From Dermatophagoides farinae (lineage: Eukaryota > Arthropoda > Arachnida > Sarcoptiformes > Pyroglyphidae), in the NCBI RefSeq assembly GCF_024713945.1, contig NC_134677.1:4467001-4531000 (forward strand): a DNA stretch of 64,000 nucleotides, given 5' to 3'. A program made the translations under genes and the position numbers. The notes under the pieces are model-generated. The model was not told the origin of the DNA, ran no database searches, and saw only the letters and a list, made by a program, of their open reading frames with translations. Below, one piece after another: positions 37,312 to 51,106 of the stretch (positions within the stretch are counted from its first letter, which is position 1; each line of letters starts with the position of its first letter).

Positions 37312-40300
37312 TTAACCGAAGAAATTCATTTGTGGAATAATGCTCGAACTTTGCGTAAGTGGAATGGTTTCAGTCAATACGGTTGTAACAGTTGTTGGCA
37401 TTACACTCGTGCTTGTTATCGTACGATATCGTGTACTAAATGCATTATAAACTAATGTATAGACTTTTGATTTGGTCATTGTTGTTTCAGTGACGGTCGT
37501 CATCGTTTTCAAAATGGTTGAACTTTGTAAAGTTGGTGTCACTTGAAATTGTGGCATCATACCGAATTGTGTGGCAAACATATTTTGTAATTGTGCTTGT
37601 TGCATCATTCCATATTGATTATTATTCGCTATGATCGGAATCACTTCAGTTGTATAAGTGTTTACAAGTTTTTCAGTTGTTCCAGTTGGTTCCAGAATCG
37701 TTCTTGATCGTGTTTGACGACCATCATAATAGCTGACCAATTTCGTATTATACAATGTTTCCGTTTGCATCACTTTAGTTGGTTTTGTAATCGTACTATA
37801 TTGAGTGGGTTGTTTCATTTGTTGTTGTTGTTGTTGTTGTTGTTGTAGACCGATATAAAGTGCGGCTAATTGTGGATTTTGAAGAACAGCTGCTAACAAG
37901 AGTGGATTGTTTAAATCGAATTGTTGGGCCAATTGATTCGGTTGCTGTGGAAATGCCATCATTTGTGGCATTTGTCCAGCATTACCAAATACTAAACTCG
38001 GTTCAATTTGATTCGATGATCCAGATAGTTGTTGTTGTTGATTATCATCATTCAATATGTTTTCATCTAAAATCATTGGCATTTCTGTAGGCAAAATGTT
38101 GGCTGTTGAATGAAAAATTTATAAATAATCATTAATATTGCAAAATTAATGGATGATAAAAAAGGAAAATTTACTTACAGTCGACAGAAGTTGGCTGAAT
38201 AGTTTGTTGTTCGGCCATTGATAGATCATCTACATCGGTACCATTGATAAATGCAGTATTCATTTCCGGATTGAATGCCGAAGTTGATGTACTATCAATC
38301 AATATCATATCACCGGGAGGCAATGTCCGATATGCGGTAATCAGTTTGCGAATGAAAAAACTTTCGGTAACCGTATGACTTTGTGTTGTCGTTCCATCGA
38401 ATACTGGAACAACGGTTGTACGCATTGTTCTTTCAGTTACCGAATAGGTACGTGAAATGACCAAAGCAGGTGTTTCAGGTACGGATGTAGCTTCAATATT
38501 ATTGCCAACAATATCTAATGTTGGCTGAATAAGATGGGTATCAAATTCTGATTCAGTCGGATGTAATGTTCGTTCAATAGTGGTGGTCAATGTCAAAGTT
38601 TTCACTTGAAGATGATTGCCTTCAACGTGTTGTGTTACTTCACTAGTAATCGTTTGTACTTCTTTGACAACTTTCGACGGATCGATAATTAATTTTTCAT
38701 CTGGATTCTCTTCAACGGTAGAAGCATCCGTAGTTGATGACAAATTTTCCAGAATTTTTTCTTTAGTCTCAGCATTGATTGATGGTTTCATAGATTCGAT
38801 ATTAGTATCATTATTATTTGTAGTTATTGCTTCTGCTGTTTCGTCTTTAAGTTCCTGTTCTTTTGAATTATAATAATGCTGCATTTCTTCAGCTTGAGTG
38901 GCCGGTAATTTTGATTTAAAACGATTCATTTTAACCTAGATAAATAAAAAATAAAATTGATTTTAACCGATTAAGTATTATTATCATAAATTTTCATTTT
39001 TCTTTGATTTTCATTTACTCTTGGTGATTGTCTGGGAGGCAAGGTGAATCGTTTCGATCCAAGTATCTTTAATCGTCGTATTTTAATGTTAGGATTGTTG
39101 CTATGATTCTCCAAATTATCTTTGCCATCACCATTATTATTTTTACCATTATCATCAGCATTGTCTTTCAGTTTGGCCCATCGTGATTTCAATGGATTCA
39201 ATTGAAGACGAGCATTTAAATGTCTAGCCTTGGAACTTTCGACCAATTTTATCGATTTAGCACGAAGTGGATGCATTTTTTTGGCCATTCCGGTAATGGC
39301 ATTAGTTGTATGTTCTTCTTCATTCCGATGATCATCATCAACTCTTGGTAATGGATCTGAATGTCGTTGTTGTTGTTGTTGTTGTTGTCCATGATGATTA
39401 TGATAGTTATGATGCTGATGATGATGGTGATTTTGATATGGCATTCGAGTTGATCGAACAATTGAATGGTGGCTATAAGTATTAGTCGGTCGTACAGTTG
39501 GACTTGATACATCTTCATTTGGTTTTATTTTTGTGGTACTCGATAATATCTGAGCATATTTACCACTAATATATGTACCGATAACTTTTGTTTCATAAAC
39601 AGTTGTGGAACCTTCATTAATAACAGTACCACCAAGCACAGTAACCAAACCGGTCGGATAAGTAGGAATAACAGTAGGTTTTGTCGGCTTAATTACTTCG
39701 GCAACTGGTACACGTGTTGATTCAATCAATGGTGGTTGAGTGGTCGTTATCGATGATGATTCTCGCGTATTAGAATTTGGTGATGGTGTGAATACAATTA
39801 CGGTACCATCAACGGTCGTTCGAAAATTCAAAAATCCTCTTACAGTAACCGTTGGCATAGCCGTTGCAACGGCAATACTACTCTGTAATTGTGGTGATCC
39901 ATAATATTGTTGTTGTTGGCTATCGACAATGAAACCTATATTTTTTTAAAAAAAAAATAGACAACAAAACAAAAACATAAATTGATGATTCTAAAAAAGT
40001 GTTGACTATGGCTTATTGCCCAACAATCTTATGTATTGAAGTTCTAAGTCAAAATATAAAACAATATTACACATCGATTGACATCCTTGAATAGGCCATG
40101 TCGATTCATTCGTGCTTAATACATTGCCTCAACATTGTGTGTGTGTGTGTGTGTGTTCCAACAATATGACTATTCATTCGTTTCAAGGCACATTATTGTT
40201 TCGTGTTTCTCCACTGCTTGTCATTGTCAATTTGTTCTTTTTTTTTATTTTCTTTTCATTTCATCAACGCTATCATCGTTATAATAATCATAATAATAAC

Positions 40301-43300
40301 AACAACAACAACAACAAAATAACTTGGTCAGTTGATTATCACTATTTGAGACAACCGTGACAAAAATCATTGTCCTAAATTGATCATATCATCCAAGAAG
40401 AAAAAAATATGAAAAAAAACTCCATTGTAATCCATGTATGTAGGTGTATGTCAATTTTAGTAATTTATCAAATGAATAAAAATGTAAACAATGGTTTGAT
40501 CAAAATGATTGATAATCAACATAAGTAATAATTTGATTTATTTGGCCAAAATATATAATTTTGTTAATGATCGTGATTCAAATGAAATTAATAAAATGTG
40601 AATTTTGAATTGCAAATATTAGAAAGAGTATGACAAAAAAAAATCTACATAATTTGTTGTTGTTGGAAAATGAAAAGGAAATTACGGCCCCTTTCATCCG
40701 ATTTTGTTTGAATGATGATGATTATGATGTAACAATTAGAAAATTTTTTTTTTACTCATCCTCAAAATGTTATGGATGCAATGCGTGCCAATTCAAACTC
40801 GATGATACGCTACATGTTTTACACAAGGTGAAAAAAAACATGTTGATGATATCCACAACAGCAAAAAACGAAACAATAATTAGTTGCTAAGTAACTATAA
40901 AATATTATCCTGTTGTAATCATCATCATGATAAATATCAGTTTTTATTCCAACTCTTTTAATGTTTCCTGATGAATCGTGTCCGGAAAAACGATGTAGTT
41001 AGGTTGAGGTTTTTCACACACACACACACATCTGTGTTTATTACGAAATTTTTTTTCTACATTTTCATCGACAATATTTTCATCGTCGACCAATAATTGT
41101 GGCATCGATATTGATGATATCATGAGAAAATTTATGTTCAACTTCATATCATCGACAAATCAATGATTAATATATATATTAACATGGTTAAAGTTTTTTT
41201 TTTCTAGTTCGTTATGCCCTGTTCGAGTTTTGAATCTAGAAAATTTCATTTTTACCAAAATGATTAATACATTTGTAAAATTGTTAGAGTTATTTTGTGG
41301 AAGACAAAATTTTTGTGCACTAAAATCCTGTATATCCATTAGAATTCATCTGCTGCTGTTTTAGATTATCATTATCAGCAGGCATGAATTTGTTTTTCAT
41401 GGATTCATCAAGGGCATTCGAAAAATGGTCATATCGTATTTTCGATGATGATCCAGAATGATTAAAACATTATCGTGTAGGATGTAATAAAAAAAAAAAA
41501 TTGAAATCATGGTATTGTGTAGTTTTAGTGATTAGAGGTTTAAAATGTTTGATAATGACATATCTATGATCATCGATAGCAATGATATTTTCTCTTTGTT
41601 TTGTTAGATTTGAACATTTTTTTTCTACATATGAATTTCGCTCATCAATGTATTTATATAAATGTTTTCAAATGTTTTAAGTAGCTATAATTTATTATTT
41701 AATCATATGGTCATTTCCTATAAAAATCCATCGAATAACTATTTGTTTTTCGAAATTATAAATTAATTTATTACTTTTGATCATGATCATGATAAGGATT
41801 TTGAAATGAATCCAATTGATTTAAATCCAAATTTTCTAATAAGGAATTGCCATCACATTGCATTCATCATCACTAGCTAGTAATTTTAGTAGTTGATGAA
41901 AATATTGATCATTATACCGGAAATAATTTTTTTTTCTATTTCTACTTGAGTCATCAATGATATATAAATCCAACTTATGATGATGATAATGTTTGATGAC
42001 AATGATGTTGAAATGTATTCCATTGTCATGAAAACTAACATAATACTTTCTGACCGATAAATTATTTTTACAAATGGAATTTGTTTGTTTTTTTTTTTGA
42101 TGTTTACAAATGTCAAATCCAAAAAATGGCCCTGTTTTTTTTCACTAGAATTTCAATCATTTGATTGTTGTTCATTGTCATTTTGTCATTTTGTTTTTTG
42201 TATCAACAAAGGTGTCGTAAAATTTCTCGATCATCATTTATTTCATTGTATATACAATAGAGATTATGAAATAAAAAAACATTCCAGAGATACCATTCCT
42301 TTTTTTTTGAAAAGTAATAACATTTGAACATTTTTTCCGGTCATTTTTTTTAGTCCAGAGACTGAAACTTAAAAACGACAGCCACAAAATGTCAATGGTT
42401 TCATATAATGAAAATAAAAATTAACAGTGACCAAAAAAAAATAGTATTTGAAATGAATGAAATATTTAAGAGGAAATAAAAAAAATGTTGACAATTTGAC
42501 ATCCACATGGAGCAAATACCCTTTCCTTGTGTGGTATTTGAAAATAAAATTGAAAATTTGACAATAGTATATTTTCAATTGTCAAAATGACTTTTTATTT
42601 TTTTTTTTACTTTTCTTCTATCTTTGTTCATTTCTCCACAATGAAATGTAATGTAAGAAGAAATAATAAACTTTTGTTTTGAATCAAAAGAATATGAGTC
42701 TAGTTTCAAATTATTAGATTCTATTTCCTATCCACTAATAATAAGTAATGGTTACATTTACAATCATTTATGAACTAAATATATTGTAGTTTTTGTAGCA
42801 ATCATTACTTGATGATGATGATGATGATGATGATGATAATCAAATAAAATGTGAACAAAAAAAAGTGATATTCACATACAATAAAGAAACCATAATCATA
42901 TCCATTCGTTGACAACATCAGATATTGTTTTTGTCTAATGACTATGGTTCTCATTCATTTTGGATAAAATTCAAACCAATTAATAGAAAGTTTCGATAAT
43001 GTCGACGTTTATATATATAAAAATCATCTATATCACTAGAATATATTCACAATTGAAAAAAAACGATGATGATTAGCAGCAAGTCATACATTCACTATAT
43101 GCTCACATATACTTGATCGATGAACGAGCGATAAACGATCCATAAATTGATTGATTATTAATTTAATTAATGATTACAAAGGAAAATTGTTAAATGATCA
43201 TCTATGCATAGTTACGTTTTTTTGTTTTGCTTTTATTCTTCAATTCTATTATCGAAAATGAATTCAAAGAATCATGCAAAAAAAAAGAAATGATGATGAA

Positions 43301-46300
43301 CAATATTTCATTCATTCTATTCTCAATCTCAACTATGCAGCTGTTTCTGAAAATATTGTCTCATTCAATTCAATATAGCGTAAATGAATAAATGTTCTAT
43401 AGAAACAATGTGCAAAAAATTTGAATTTAAAAAATCCTTCCATGAATCTATTTGTTTCATTGTAATCCAATTCATTCATTTTTCAATTCAATCATTTCTA
43501 GTTTTTTCTTTTTTTTTCTTTTTTTTTTGATTTTCAAAAACGAAAGATGAAAACCAATTTAAAATTCTCGTTTTCTTCAACACACTAGTACGTACAAATA
43601 CAGAAAAAAAAATCTTTTTGTGATTTAGAAACGGCAAAAGTAATGCATTTTTTCTTGAAAATCTTGTTCTTTAGTCCAATTTTCACATCCGATTCATACC
43701 AGTTAATAGGTTTTTTTTCGGTTCTCACAAAAAAAAATCACAAACAGTGATTTAATCCCAGAGCTTTGTTCTCTGTGATGGTGATGATGTACATTATTAC
43801 ATTCAGTCATTCAAATGTTTGTTAGCGTGTGTATAAATAAAATCGTTTTTGAAATTCCTGACACTGATGTTCAGTGATTTGATTATGGTAAGATTTCTTT
43901 TTTTGCTTGATCACAAATAGAAGATGATGGAAATGAACTTCTCAATGTATGATAAATTAAGAAGTGATCATCGTTGATTGGATGAACACAATATTACAGA
44001 GAAAATAAATCTAACATTGTCTACATTGATCACCGTCAATCAAAATTGAAAAATTTTCTCTGTCTGGTTATATCGATATAAATCTAAATCAAGTCGTATT
44101 TGTGCACATGGTCATCGGGAAAAAAATTAAATTTGTTTATGAGGCTAAAAAAACGATAAATTTCAAATTAATAATTTAAATCCAATAAGAAAAAAGAAAA
44201 TTTTCTATTTTTTTGTTTATTTATCATGAATGCAATGATTTTTTCCAATTTCATCAAATACTGATCTGATATATCGACGAATACTCATACACACACCTTA
44301 CAAACAATCAGAAAAACAAAACATTTCGATTTGTTTCAATCAAATCGGATCATTTTTTTTCTTTTGAATTCAATAGCGAACAAAAATCAATTAATCATTA
44401 ATAGTAAAACAATAGTGAAAAAAAAGTTCTAAATGAATGACACTAAAAAAAATTGACAGACGAGGCGATATCTCGCTGTACTGGTCTAGATTCAAGTGCA
44501 CCACCACCACACATTGGCGAAAACAAATTTTCATTTGGATTTTGTCAACCATTGTTGAGCATTATGAAAATCTTATAAACCTACAGGAGATCATTGAAAC
44601 CTAATTCATAGACACTTACAAACTGAAAACATGAATTGTCCGAAAACATTATCGTCATTTTGTGATCCAAAAAAACGACTTGTTTTCTACTATTAAAAAA
44701 TGAATGCAGAAAAAAAATCATTTTTTCTCATTCGTCATTCTATTCTTGAATTCATCCTCGTCAAACATCCTTTTTATTTTGCTTATGAACTCGTTTTATT
44801 TAATTTTTTTTCAAATTTTTTTATTGCTTACTCGAAACAAAAAACAAAATAAAATTAGAGCACTCGAGCATGAAGACAAAGTTCTTTTGTATGCCATGAT
44901 CATCATAACCATCAACATCTTTTCTAAATGATTACGAAATCTGACTGACAAAAGCTGTGAACAGAATGTTGTTTCACATGGATCCCATTGTAATCAGGCC
45001 TAATTGTCACAAAGGTAAACAACTGTAAATCATGAGCATTCAACATGTTGAATAGCATTCAAGTTAAAACATATTTTGTGCTGATCGTTTTGAGGAAATA
45101 GTTTTACATTTTAAAGATTTATAGTTGTTTTTTGATTTATCTTTGACTGCAAAATAAACAATTACTGCCAGCTGTTTTTATATTAGTGTAGAAAAAATTC
45201 AACATAATTTATCAGCATAATCAAATATATATTGCATTGCAGAAAAATATGACAAAATTTTGATTGATTTTGAAAAAAATGCTGTTATCAATCATAATTC
45301 AGTTGCTTTTTTTTCTAGATCCAGTAAAATTGTGGTATTCAGTTTATCGATTATTTGCATTGATAATATCTATCATTAAATAATGATGGATATTTTTTTT
45401 AGTAAATTAGGTTGATATATGTCTGTTCAATTGGATTGAATGAGTGATGACGTGTGCTTTATCATCATGCAAATTATTATAGTTGATCGAAAATTTTGTA
45501 TAGCATCTTGAATATAATCGAATAAAACTATTGAATTTTGTTTTTGCAACTACATGACCACATGTCGTTTTTCAGTTTTTTTTTTCTTAAGATTTCATTT
45601 CATCAATCTTCGATTTATGCAAAACGAGAGAAAATGATGACTTTTTGTCGTTTTTTTCTTTTTTTCCCACAGAGATGCAACTTGAAATCAAACTTACATA
45701 ATGGTTATATGTTTGTCCAACGTTAATAAGGTTAATCCAAATGAAAGATTTTCCAATTCGATTTGGATTCGATTCATTTCATAAATATAATACATTTTCA
45801 TTCATCATTTTCATCCAATTTTCAAGATTAAGGTCTTATATTCATAAATCTTCTGTGTTGTTTTTTTTGTTGTTGTTGTCATTCGATTTCATTAGCTATT
45901 TAATCATTTGTTTCATATATGAGAACACTCACACACACACACACAAAAATGAATCGTTCATTTTGAAAAAAAATCGTGGTAGATATTCATTCATTTATCA
46001 TTATTAAAATCCATAGACAGATAATTTCGGCCAGATAAATATAGTGGCTATGCTAGAATTTGTTTCAATAATTGTTTCAAATCGAAAGTATTTGTTTGAA
46101 TATTTGGAATTTTTTTCCATGGTTTCAAGAGCTGTCCATCTAGATTATGTATGTTATTTATTATATTCAATCGAGTGCAATCGCGTGCATCACAATAAAG
46201 ATAATATAATCAAATGATAATCAAATTCGATCAAATGTCGTTCAAAATGTCAAGATGTGGTCACTATAAGATTTTTTTTTGTTTTCATTTTCTCTTCCTT

Positions 46301-47802
46301 TCTCATCAAAGATAATTATTTTCTGCATATGAAAATCTTTGACATGAACGAATGACAAGTGGATCACTACTTGTTGTTGTTAAATTTTCTAAACAAAAAA
46401 CAGAGTGACATATTCTTCATATGGACACACGATGACTTCCTTATTTTTATTTTCTTTATTGAATTGAGACTCGTTGCTGCTCAGTATGAAAAAAAAACAT
46501 TCGAATGAGAAACTTTATGTAAAATATTTGTATAAGATGAGAATATCACTATGTTGTGATCAAATTTTTAACCATTATAAATTATGATCATTTAGCCCTG
46601 ATTTGAATGATGCTCAAAAAAATTGAAACATTACATCTGGGACATTTGTAATGACACCACACAACATGAGTTCAAATCGTAAAAAAATTTGTTACAATTT
46701 GATACATTTAACGAATTTTTCAAATGAAATAAAATAAAACAAAATAGAATAAAAATTTTCTTATCATTTGAATGATTATAAATAATAAATTAATTAAATT
46801 TTTCTGCCAAAATTTTTTTTTATGAAATCAATCATTGACTCTGTTAATGCATGCTTTCGATAATTAATCAATTTATAAACAAGAAATCATCAACATTATA
46901 AATGTTTTCACGTGTTTTTGTTGTTTTTTTTGTGAAACTTGAAACCGAATCCAAAATGATGCATTTCATTATTCAATATTTCAAAATAAATGATTGTTTA
47001 TTGCATAGAAATGTAAAATCTAATTAAATAAATGATCATAAACATGATGTTATATGATTGTTGGCATTTTTGTTGTTGTTGTTGCTGCTGTTTTTAATGT
47101 CACCAATACGTCTTTTTTAACCTTTGTCTTGAATGTTTAATTTTTTTTTGTTGATTGAATCTTTGCAAATCATGATTTATAGATTGAGAAAAATATTTCT
47201 ATAGATTTCAAATTCATATAATCACATAAACTTTATTATTCATTTGTTGAACGTGATTCAATAATTAAAATGCAATATCCGTCCTTTGATTATTGATAAA
47301 AATTTTTTCTCATATGTGATATATTTATTTTTATTGTCTGTTCTCGATAGTAAAATGAATGATATCACTTTATTTAATCCTAGATTTTAGCAAGAGATGT
47401 AAAAAAAAATTTTCTGATATCATTTAGTTTCATTAAATTGATACAAGTTTTTTTTCGCTTGGCTTATATATGAACACAACAAACCGATTTTGATTTTGAT
47501 TAGATTTTCGGTTTTCATTTCATCATCATCATCATCATCATTATTGTCCTTCGAATGACTCGATTGCTTCCGGCTTATCCAAAATAGAGAAATCTAAATA
47601 GCGTTATCGAAATTATTCGACCGCAAATCTTTTGATTTGATGGATTTTCATCTTGCAAACCGAAGCAAGAGGATTTTCTTTTGCTCATTTTCTCTAATAT
47701 TGAGAATAGTGGATTATTTTTAGTTCAAACAAGATGTATAATGAATGAATGAAATAAAAATGATTGTTTGAATGATTGAATGGATGGTCGAATGATTCAT
47801 AT

Positions 47803-47833
<31 letters not shown>

Positions 47834-50369
47834 ATCACGCGATAAACAAATCTTAAAATCTAAATCAAAACAAACTTATAGATACACAAAGAAATGTGGA
47901 TACGTTTTTGATTATTTTGCCTACGCCATTACTTTTTCCGTGAATCATTTGTGTTTCAAAAAAAAAAAAAAAATTTATTTTGCCTTTTTCATTGTTTGTT
48001 TTCTCTATTCACATCTCCATCATCATCATTGGTACAATGGTGAAAATGATTTTTATCTAGACCAGTGTAAATTTTTATATTCAACATTCAATTCAATTCT
48101 TTTCAATGATTGCTGTGGATTGAAAATTTTTCATTTTTACACACTGTTCTAAATAGTGTTATGAAAAATTTTTATTTCAAATGACGATAATTTAATTCAC
48201 ATTCATGCCATTCAATTAAGATTATGTCACACATATTATTTTTTTTTAAATATGTTTGACAGCTTTTATAGATTGATTGATTGCTTCAATTGATTGAATC
48301 AATCATTCAACGCTTGCACGCAAAATTTTTTCATACCTAAAGGGCATGACAATAATGTTGATGATAATAATTACATGGTGTTAATCACCTATGTGTTTGA
48401 ACAATGATTGTATTCGAAAAAATGATTGATCAATTAGACAAATAATCGATATTTGACAATTTTGTAGTCATTCATAAATGAATAAATGGTTTAGGAGGAG
48501 CATGGTTAGAAAAAAAACAATACGTTCATTTGTTCGCGATAAATGGTGAAACTTTTGCACGTGTACAATTAAATACGTGCCCGTGTAATAAAACGATGGT
48601 GATGATATAAAAGAAAAGAAAATATTCATGAAGGCGTCTTGTTTTTTTGTTTCTTTCTTACAAAGAACAAAAGAAATTCAAAGTTATTGTTTTTTTTACT
48701 GTGGTATTTCAAGGTTCGAATGTTTATGTTCGTATGATAATAAATCATTATCTTGTTTCCAAAACGGTTTTTATTTCAATATGATGAATTTTTTTTCCAT
48801 TTGAAAAAAAAACAATCTCTGTTGTTATTCATAGTTATCCTATATAATTTATGAAGAGCTGTTTCAACTGATTTTTAATTCACAATCGTTTTTTTTGACC
48901 AAAATTACACTACCAGGTTTAAATGAATATAACCATCATTACATACAAACAAAATAATTATTGTCAATGAAAATGATTAGATGATTGTGATGAGGACCAA
49001 TTATAATTTCATCATTAACAAATAATCACCCAGAAGCTTTTTCTTTTGGTATTTTAAGACAAGAATTCATGACGATCTTGCATCTTTTACATGATGTGAG
49101 AATTTTAACTTTTACGTGACCAGATTGACAATGTATGACGCCAACACGTAACGACACGAATCTGTAATAAGGAGAGAAAATAAAATCATGTCTTCTAACG
49201 AGTAGAATGCCACACTCAATCGTCAATTATATCTAAAAAAATTTTTATTTCACTACCATCTTTGACTAATCTATATGGAATACTAATGACCAATAAATTT
49301 GATGATCATCTTGAATCACCAAAAAAAAAGAAATGATAATTAATCTTCTTTTTCATTTTTACTTTTGCTTCATGTGTTCAGCATGAATGAATAAATGAAT
49401 CTTGATGATGAATATTATATTCATTAATTTGAGTGTGAAATTTATCAGTTTAATAACAATGTTCAAAATATAAGTAGTGTGAAAAAAAAAACAATAGAAA
49501 AATAGTCGAAGGTCCACCTAAAACTCATTTTTCTTCACTCTTGAATCCTTCAAATAAAGATCACAACTATCATTAGCATAAAATAATGAACGGATATTGA
49601 TTCGTTGTTGTTGTTGATGATCTTATTTTTTGCATTCAAGATCTTCATCGCATTTGTTTCTAATTTATTAGTTGCTATACGCTTCTTCAAAATTCTAAAT
49701 TTTTCAAATGACATTGATGATGGAAAAAAATTGGCAATATTGTAACAAAATCAAATGGATAATCATCGTTAATTTTCCATGAAAAATTTCTCATTACTTT
49801 TTATTTATGGAATGCAGAAAATTATGCAACAATAACACAATGATGATTTTGAACATCATCTTATTTTCTTACGATCTTTGGCAACTAAAATACGAAAAGT
49901 TTTTCTCTCTGTATTGACAAAATAGTTGACATTGAATAATAGACCAATGGAAAATGGTCTCAATTCAATGATCTGGATAGCTGATTGTCATCATCATCAT
50001 CATCATCAACGAAAAAGCATGTATTGAAACCGACATTTATTTATATCACAAATGAATGACACATATACACTTATATATAGTGAAATGATCCCAAAAAAAT
50101 GTCAATTTTTTTCATTTGAAAGTTACGGTCATGTACAAACTTGTATCATGTTTACCGAAATTATTTCACTCAAAATATATCATATAATTATCGGATTATT
50201 GAGTCTCAACATAATAATGTATAATGTTTTTTTTTCATTGTCAAACAAGAACTTTAAATAGGTTGAATTTGATTCCGTTCTGGTTATATGGCTAACACTT
50301 ACCAAACAACAATAATAATGGTACAAAAAATGTTGAAAAAAATAATGATGATGATGATTTTGAAAACAT
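37312..50369 (-). CDS. DUF4758-like secreted or surface protein, four exons
   Basis: Exons in transcript order are 50303-50369, 39019-39935, 38179-38935 and 37312-38102. They total 2532 nt, or 843 residues, and every junction keeps frame (phases 1, 0, 1). Exon 1 encodes a signal peptide. Repeated segments match what I recall of arthropod DUF4758 (PF15950) proteins: VRGFLNFRTTVDGTVIVF at about 54-71, then TVYETKVIGTYISGKYAQIL at about 134-153. Later related segments are RTYSVTERTMRTTVVP and KVYTLVYNAFSTRYRTIT near the C-terminus. A His/Gln run at about 191-212 and a basic, dibasic-rich stretch at about 239-328 lie between. A second Gln run is encoded near 37818-37847. Function is unknown; Thr-rich repeats and a signal peptide suggest a secreted, perhaps glycosylated, matrix or cuticle-associated protein. 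The three 3' exons are secure. The family name is from memory and exon 1 rests on splice phase and signal-peptide logic. Confidence 0.75.
40630..40890 (+). CDS. possible small open frame with CxxCxxC (doubtful)
   Basis: 86 codons containing SSKCYGCNACQFKLDDTL, with a possible donor CACAAG/GTGAAA inside. Length is within chance and no acceptor of quality precedes it. Antisense to the long intron of the minus-strand gene. Confidence 0.12.
   Translation: MTKKNLHNLLLLENEKEITAPFIRFCLNDDDYDVTIRKFFFYSSSKCYGCNACQFKLDDTLHVLHKVKKNMLMISTTAKNETIISC
40944..41147 (-). CDS. possible 67-residue secreted protein (doubtful)
   Basis: Starts MKLNINFLMISSISMPQLL, a weak signal-like segment, followed by an acidic part. 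A CVCVC stretch is encoded by a CA/GT microsatellite at about 41018-41030. The end, NYIVFPDTIHQETLKELE, is balanced and protein-like. The stop TAA overlaps an AATAAAA that could be its own polyadenylation signal. Length is within chance and the microsatellite argues against strong constraint. Confidence 0.18.
   Translation of the reverse strand: MKLNINFLMISSISMPQLLVDDENIVDENVEKKFRNKHRCVCVCEKPQPNYIVFPDTIHQETLKELE
42811..42837. repeat. (GAT)n microsatellite
   Basis: Nine perfect GAT units, one of the longest trinucleotide runs in the window. Confidence 0.9.
47801..47832. repeat. (AC)n microsatellite, interrupted
   Basis: Two AC blocks separated by an AAAC interruption. Confidence 0.9.
50303..50369 (-). 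CDS. signal-peptide first exon of the DUF4758-like gene
   Basis: ATG at 50369-50367 opens 22 codons (MFSKSSSSLFFSTFF..., then VPLLLLF) plus one G, followed by a consensus donor GTAAGTGT. Exit phase 1 fits the body exon at 39935, which needs exactly one base: G plus GT gives Gly, then FIVDSQQQQYYG. The implied intron is 10,367 bp. This is the only signal-peptide exon with a good donor that I found upstream on this strand. Confidence 0.6.
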
Positions 50370-51076
50370 TATTATATGATGTTTAATTATTAATTGACTA
50401 TGTTCTGTAAATAAAAACTGTTGTAATGTTTCTTTCGTTTGGATGAATTGATAAATTAATCACATGGAAATTTAAAATCAAAACAAATTGGCACATTTAT
50501 GCATGTGTTGCATTTGAAATACACTTTGTATAAGCTTGTTGAACACATTGATATTAGACAATGGACACTAAATTAAATATCAGAAAAAAGCAGGTAGCAT
50601 AATGTTGACAGTTTGTTTAGTTTTATCAGCGATTATTATCAATTTGAAAATAAAATCACAGTTTACAGTTGCAGATGTTATTCATTTACATTCAATTATA
50701 GCATAGATCTATTTCACTTGACAATACGTAAAATAATTCAGAAAAAATTTTTTTTTAAAAAAGAGCCAGAAGAAAAAAATCGGTCAACAATTCAATAATT
50801 GATTGGTTGTACCGGTTATTGAGAGAAAGAAAGAGACGGTTTTTGTAGCTAAAATTAGCTGAAAAAAAACAACAGAAAAACTAGTTTCATAAAAACAATC
50901 ACTGTCGCAAATGACCGATAATCTTCGGGTATTTTGATTTTGTTATTGTGGTATAATAAATCTCATGATTTTTTTTACACAGATTTGAACAAGATTATCT
51001 TGATAGAGAGAATTGTTGATCTTTGAGATGATCCTGGCTCATGATTTTTTTCGTATTTTTGTTTGTCAGGGTAAAG

Positions 51077-51106
51077 ATGAGAGAGAGAGAGAGAGAGAAA
51101 GAGAGT
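51077..51106. repeat. (AG)n-rich microsatellite
   Basis: AG repeats with one AA interruption. This dinucleotide is rare elsewhere in the window, which favours GT/AC and GAT. Confidence 0.85.

Larger units (their letters stand above)
39936..50302 (-). other. 10.4-kb first intron of the DUF4758-like gene
   Basis: Bounded by GTAAGTGT at 50302 and a T-then-A-rich tract ending ATATAG at 39936. It holds GAT/ATC and AC/GT repeats (40137-40156, 41018-41030, 42811-42837, 47521-47542, 47801-47832, 49988-50010) and poly-A/T runs. Two small same-strand open frames inside it (40944-41147; 49026-49161) are listed as doubtful or rejected. No other gene was recognised. Confidence 0.5.

Noticed and set aside
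39249-39518. Second minus-strand frame rich in Ile/Asn overlapping the DUF4758-like exon
   Set aside because: A shadow frame produced by the CAT/GTT repeats encoding the His/Gln run of the real exon.
44620-44665. Minus-strand MFSDNSCFQF before GTAAGTG as a first exon
   Set aside because: Ten codons only, not signal-like, with a phase-0 exit that does not fit the DUF4758-like body exon.
49026-49161. Minus-strand frame ending ...ILTSCKRCKIVMNS... after a clean TTACAG acceptor, cystine-knot-like at first sight
   Set aside because: It needs entry phase 2, while the only upstream exon found (50303-50369) leaves at phase 1. Cys spacing does not match norrin, bursicon or GPA2/GPB5 as I know them, and no intermediate exon was found.
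49864-49918. Short minus-strand frame RKTFRILVAKDRKK after TACAG, phase-compatible with the signal-peptide exon
   Set aside because: Only 17 codons, basic and featureless. The join to the DUF4758-like body explains the signal exon far better.
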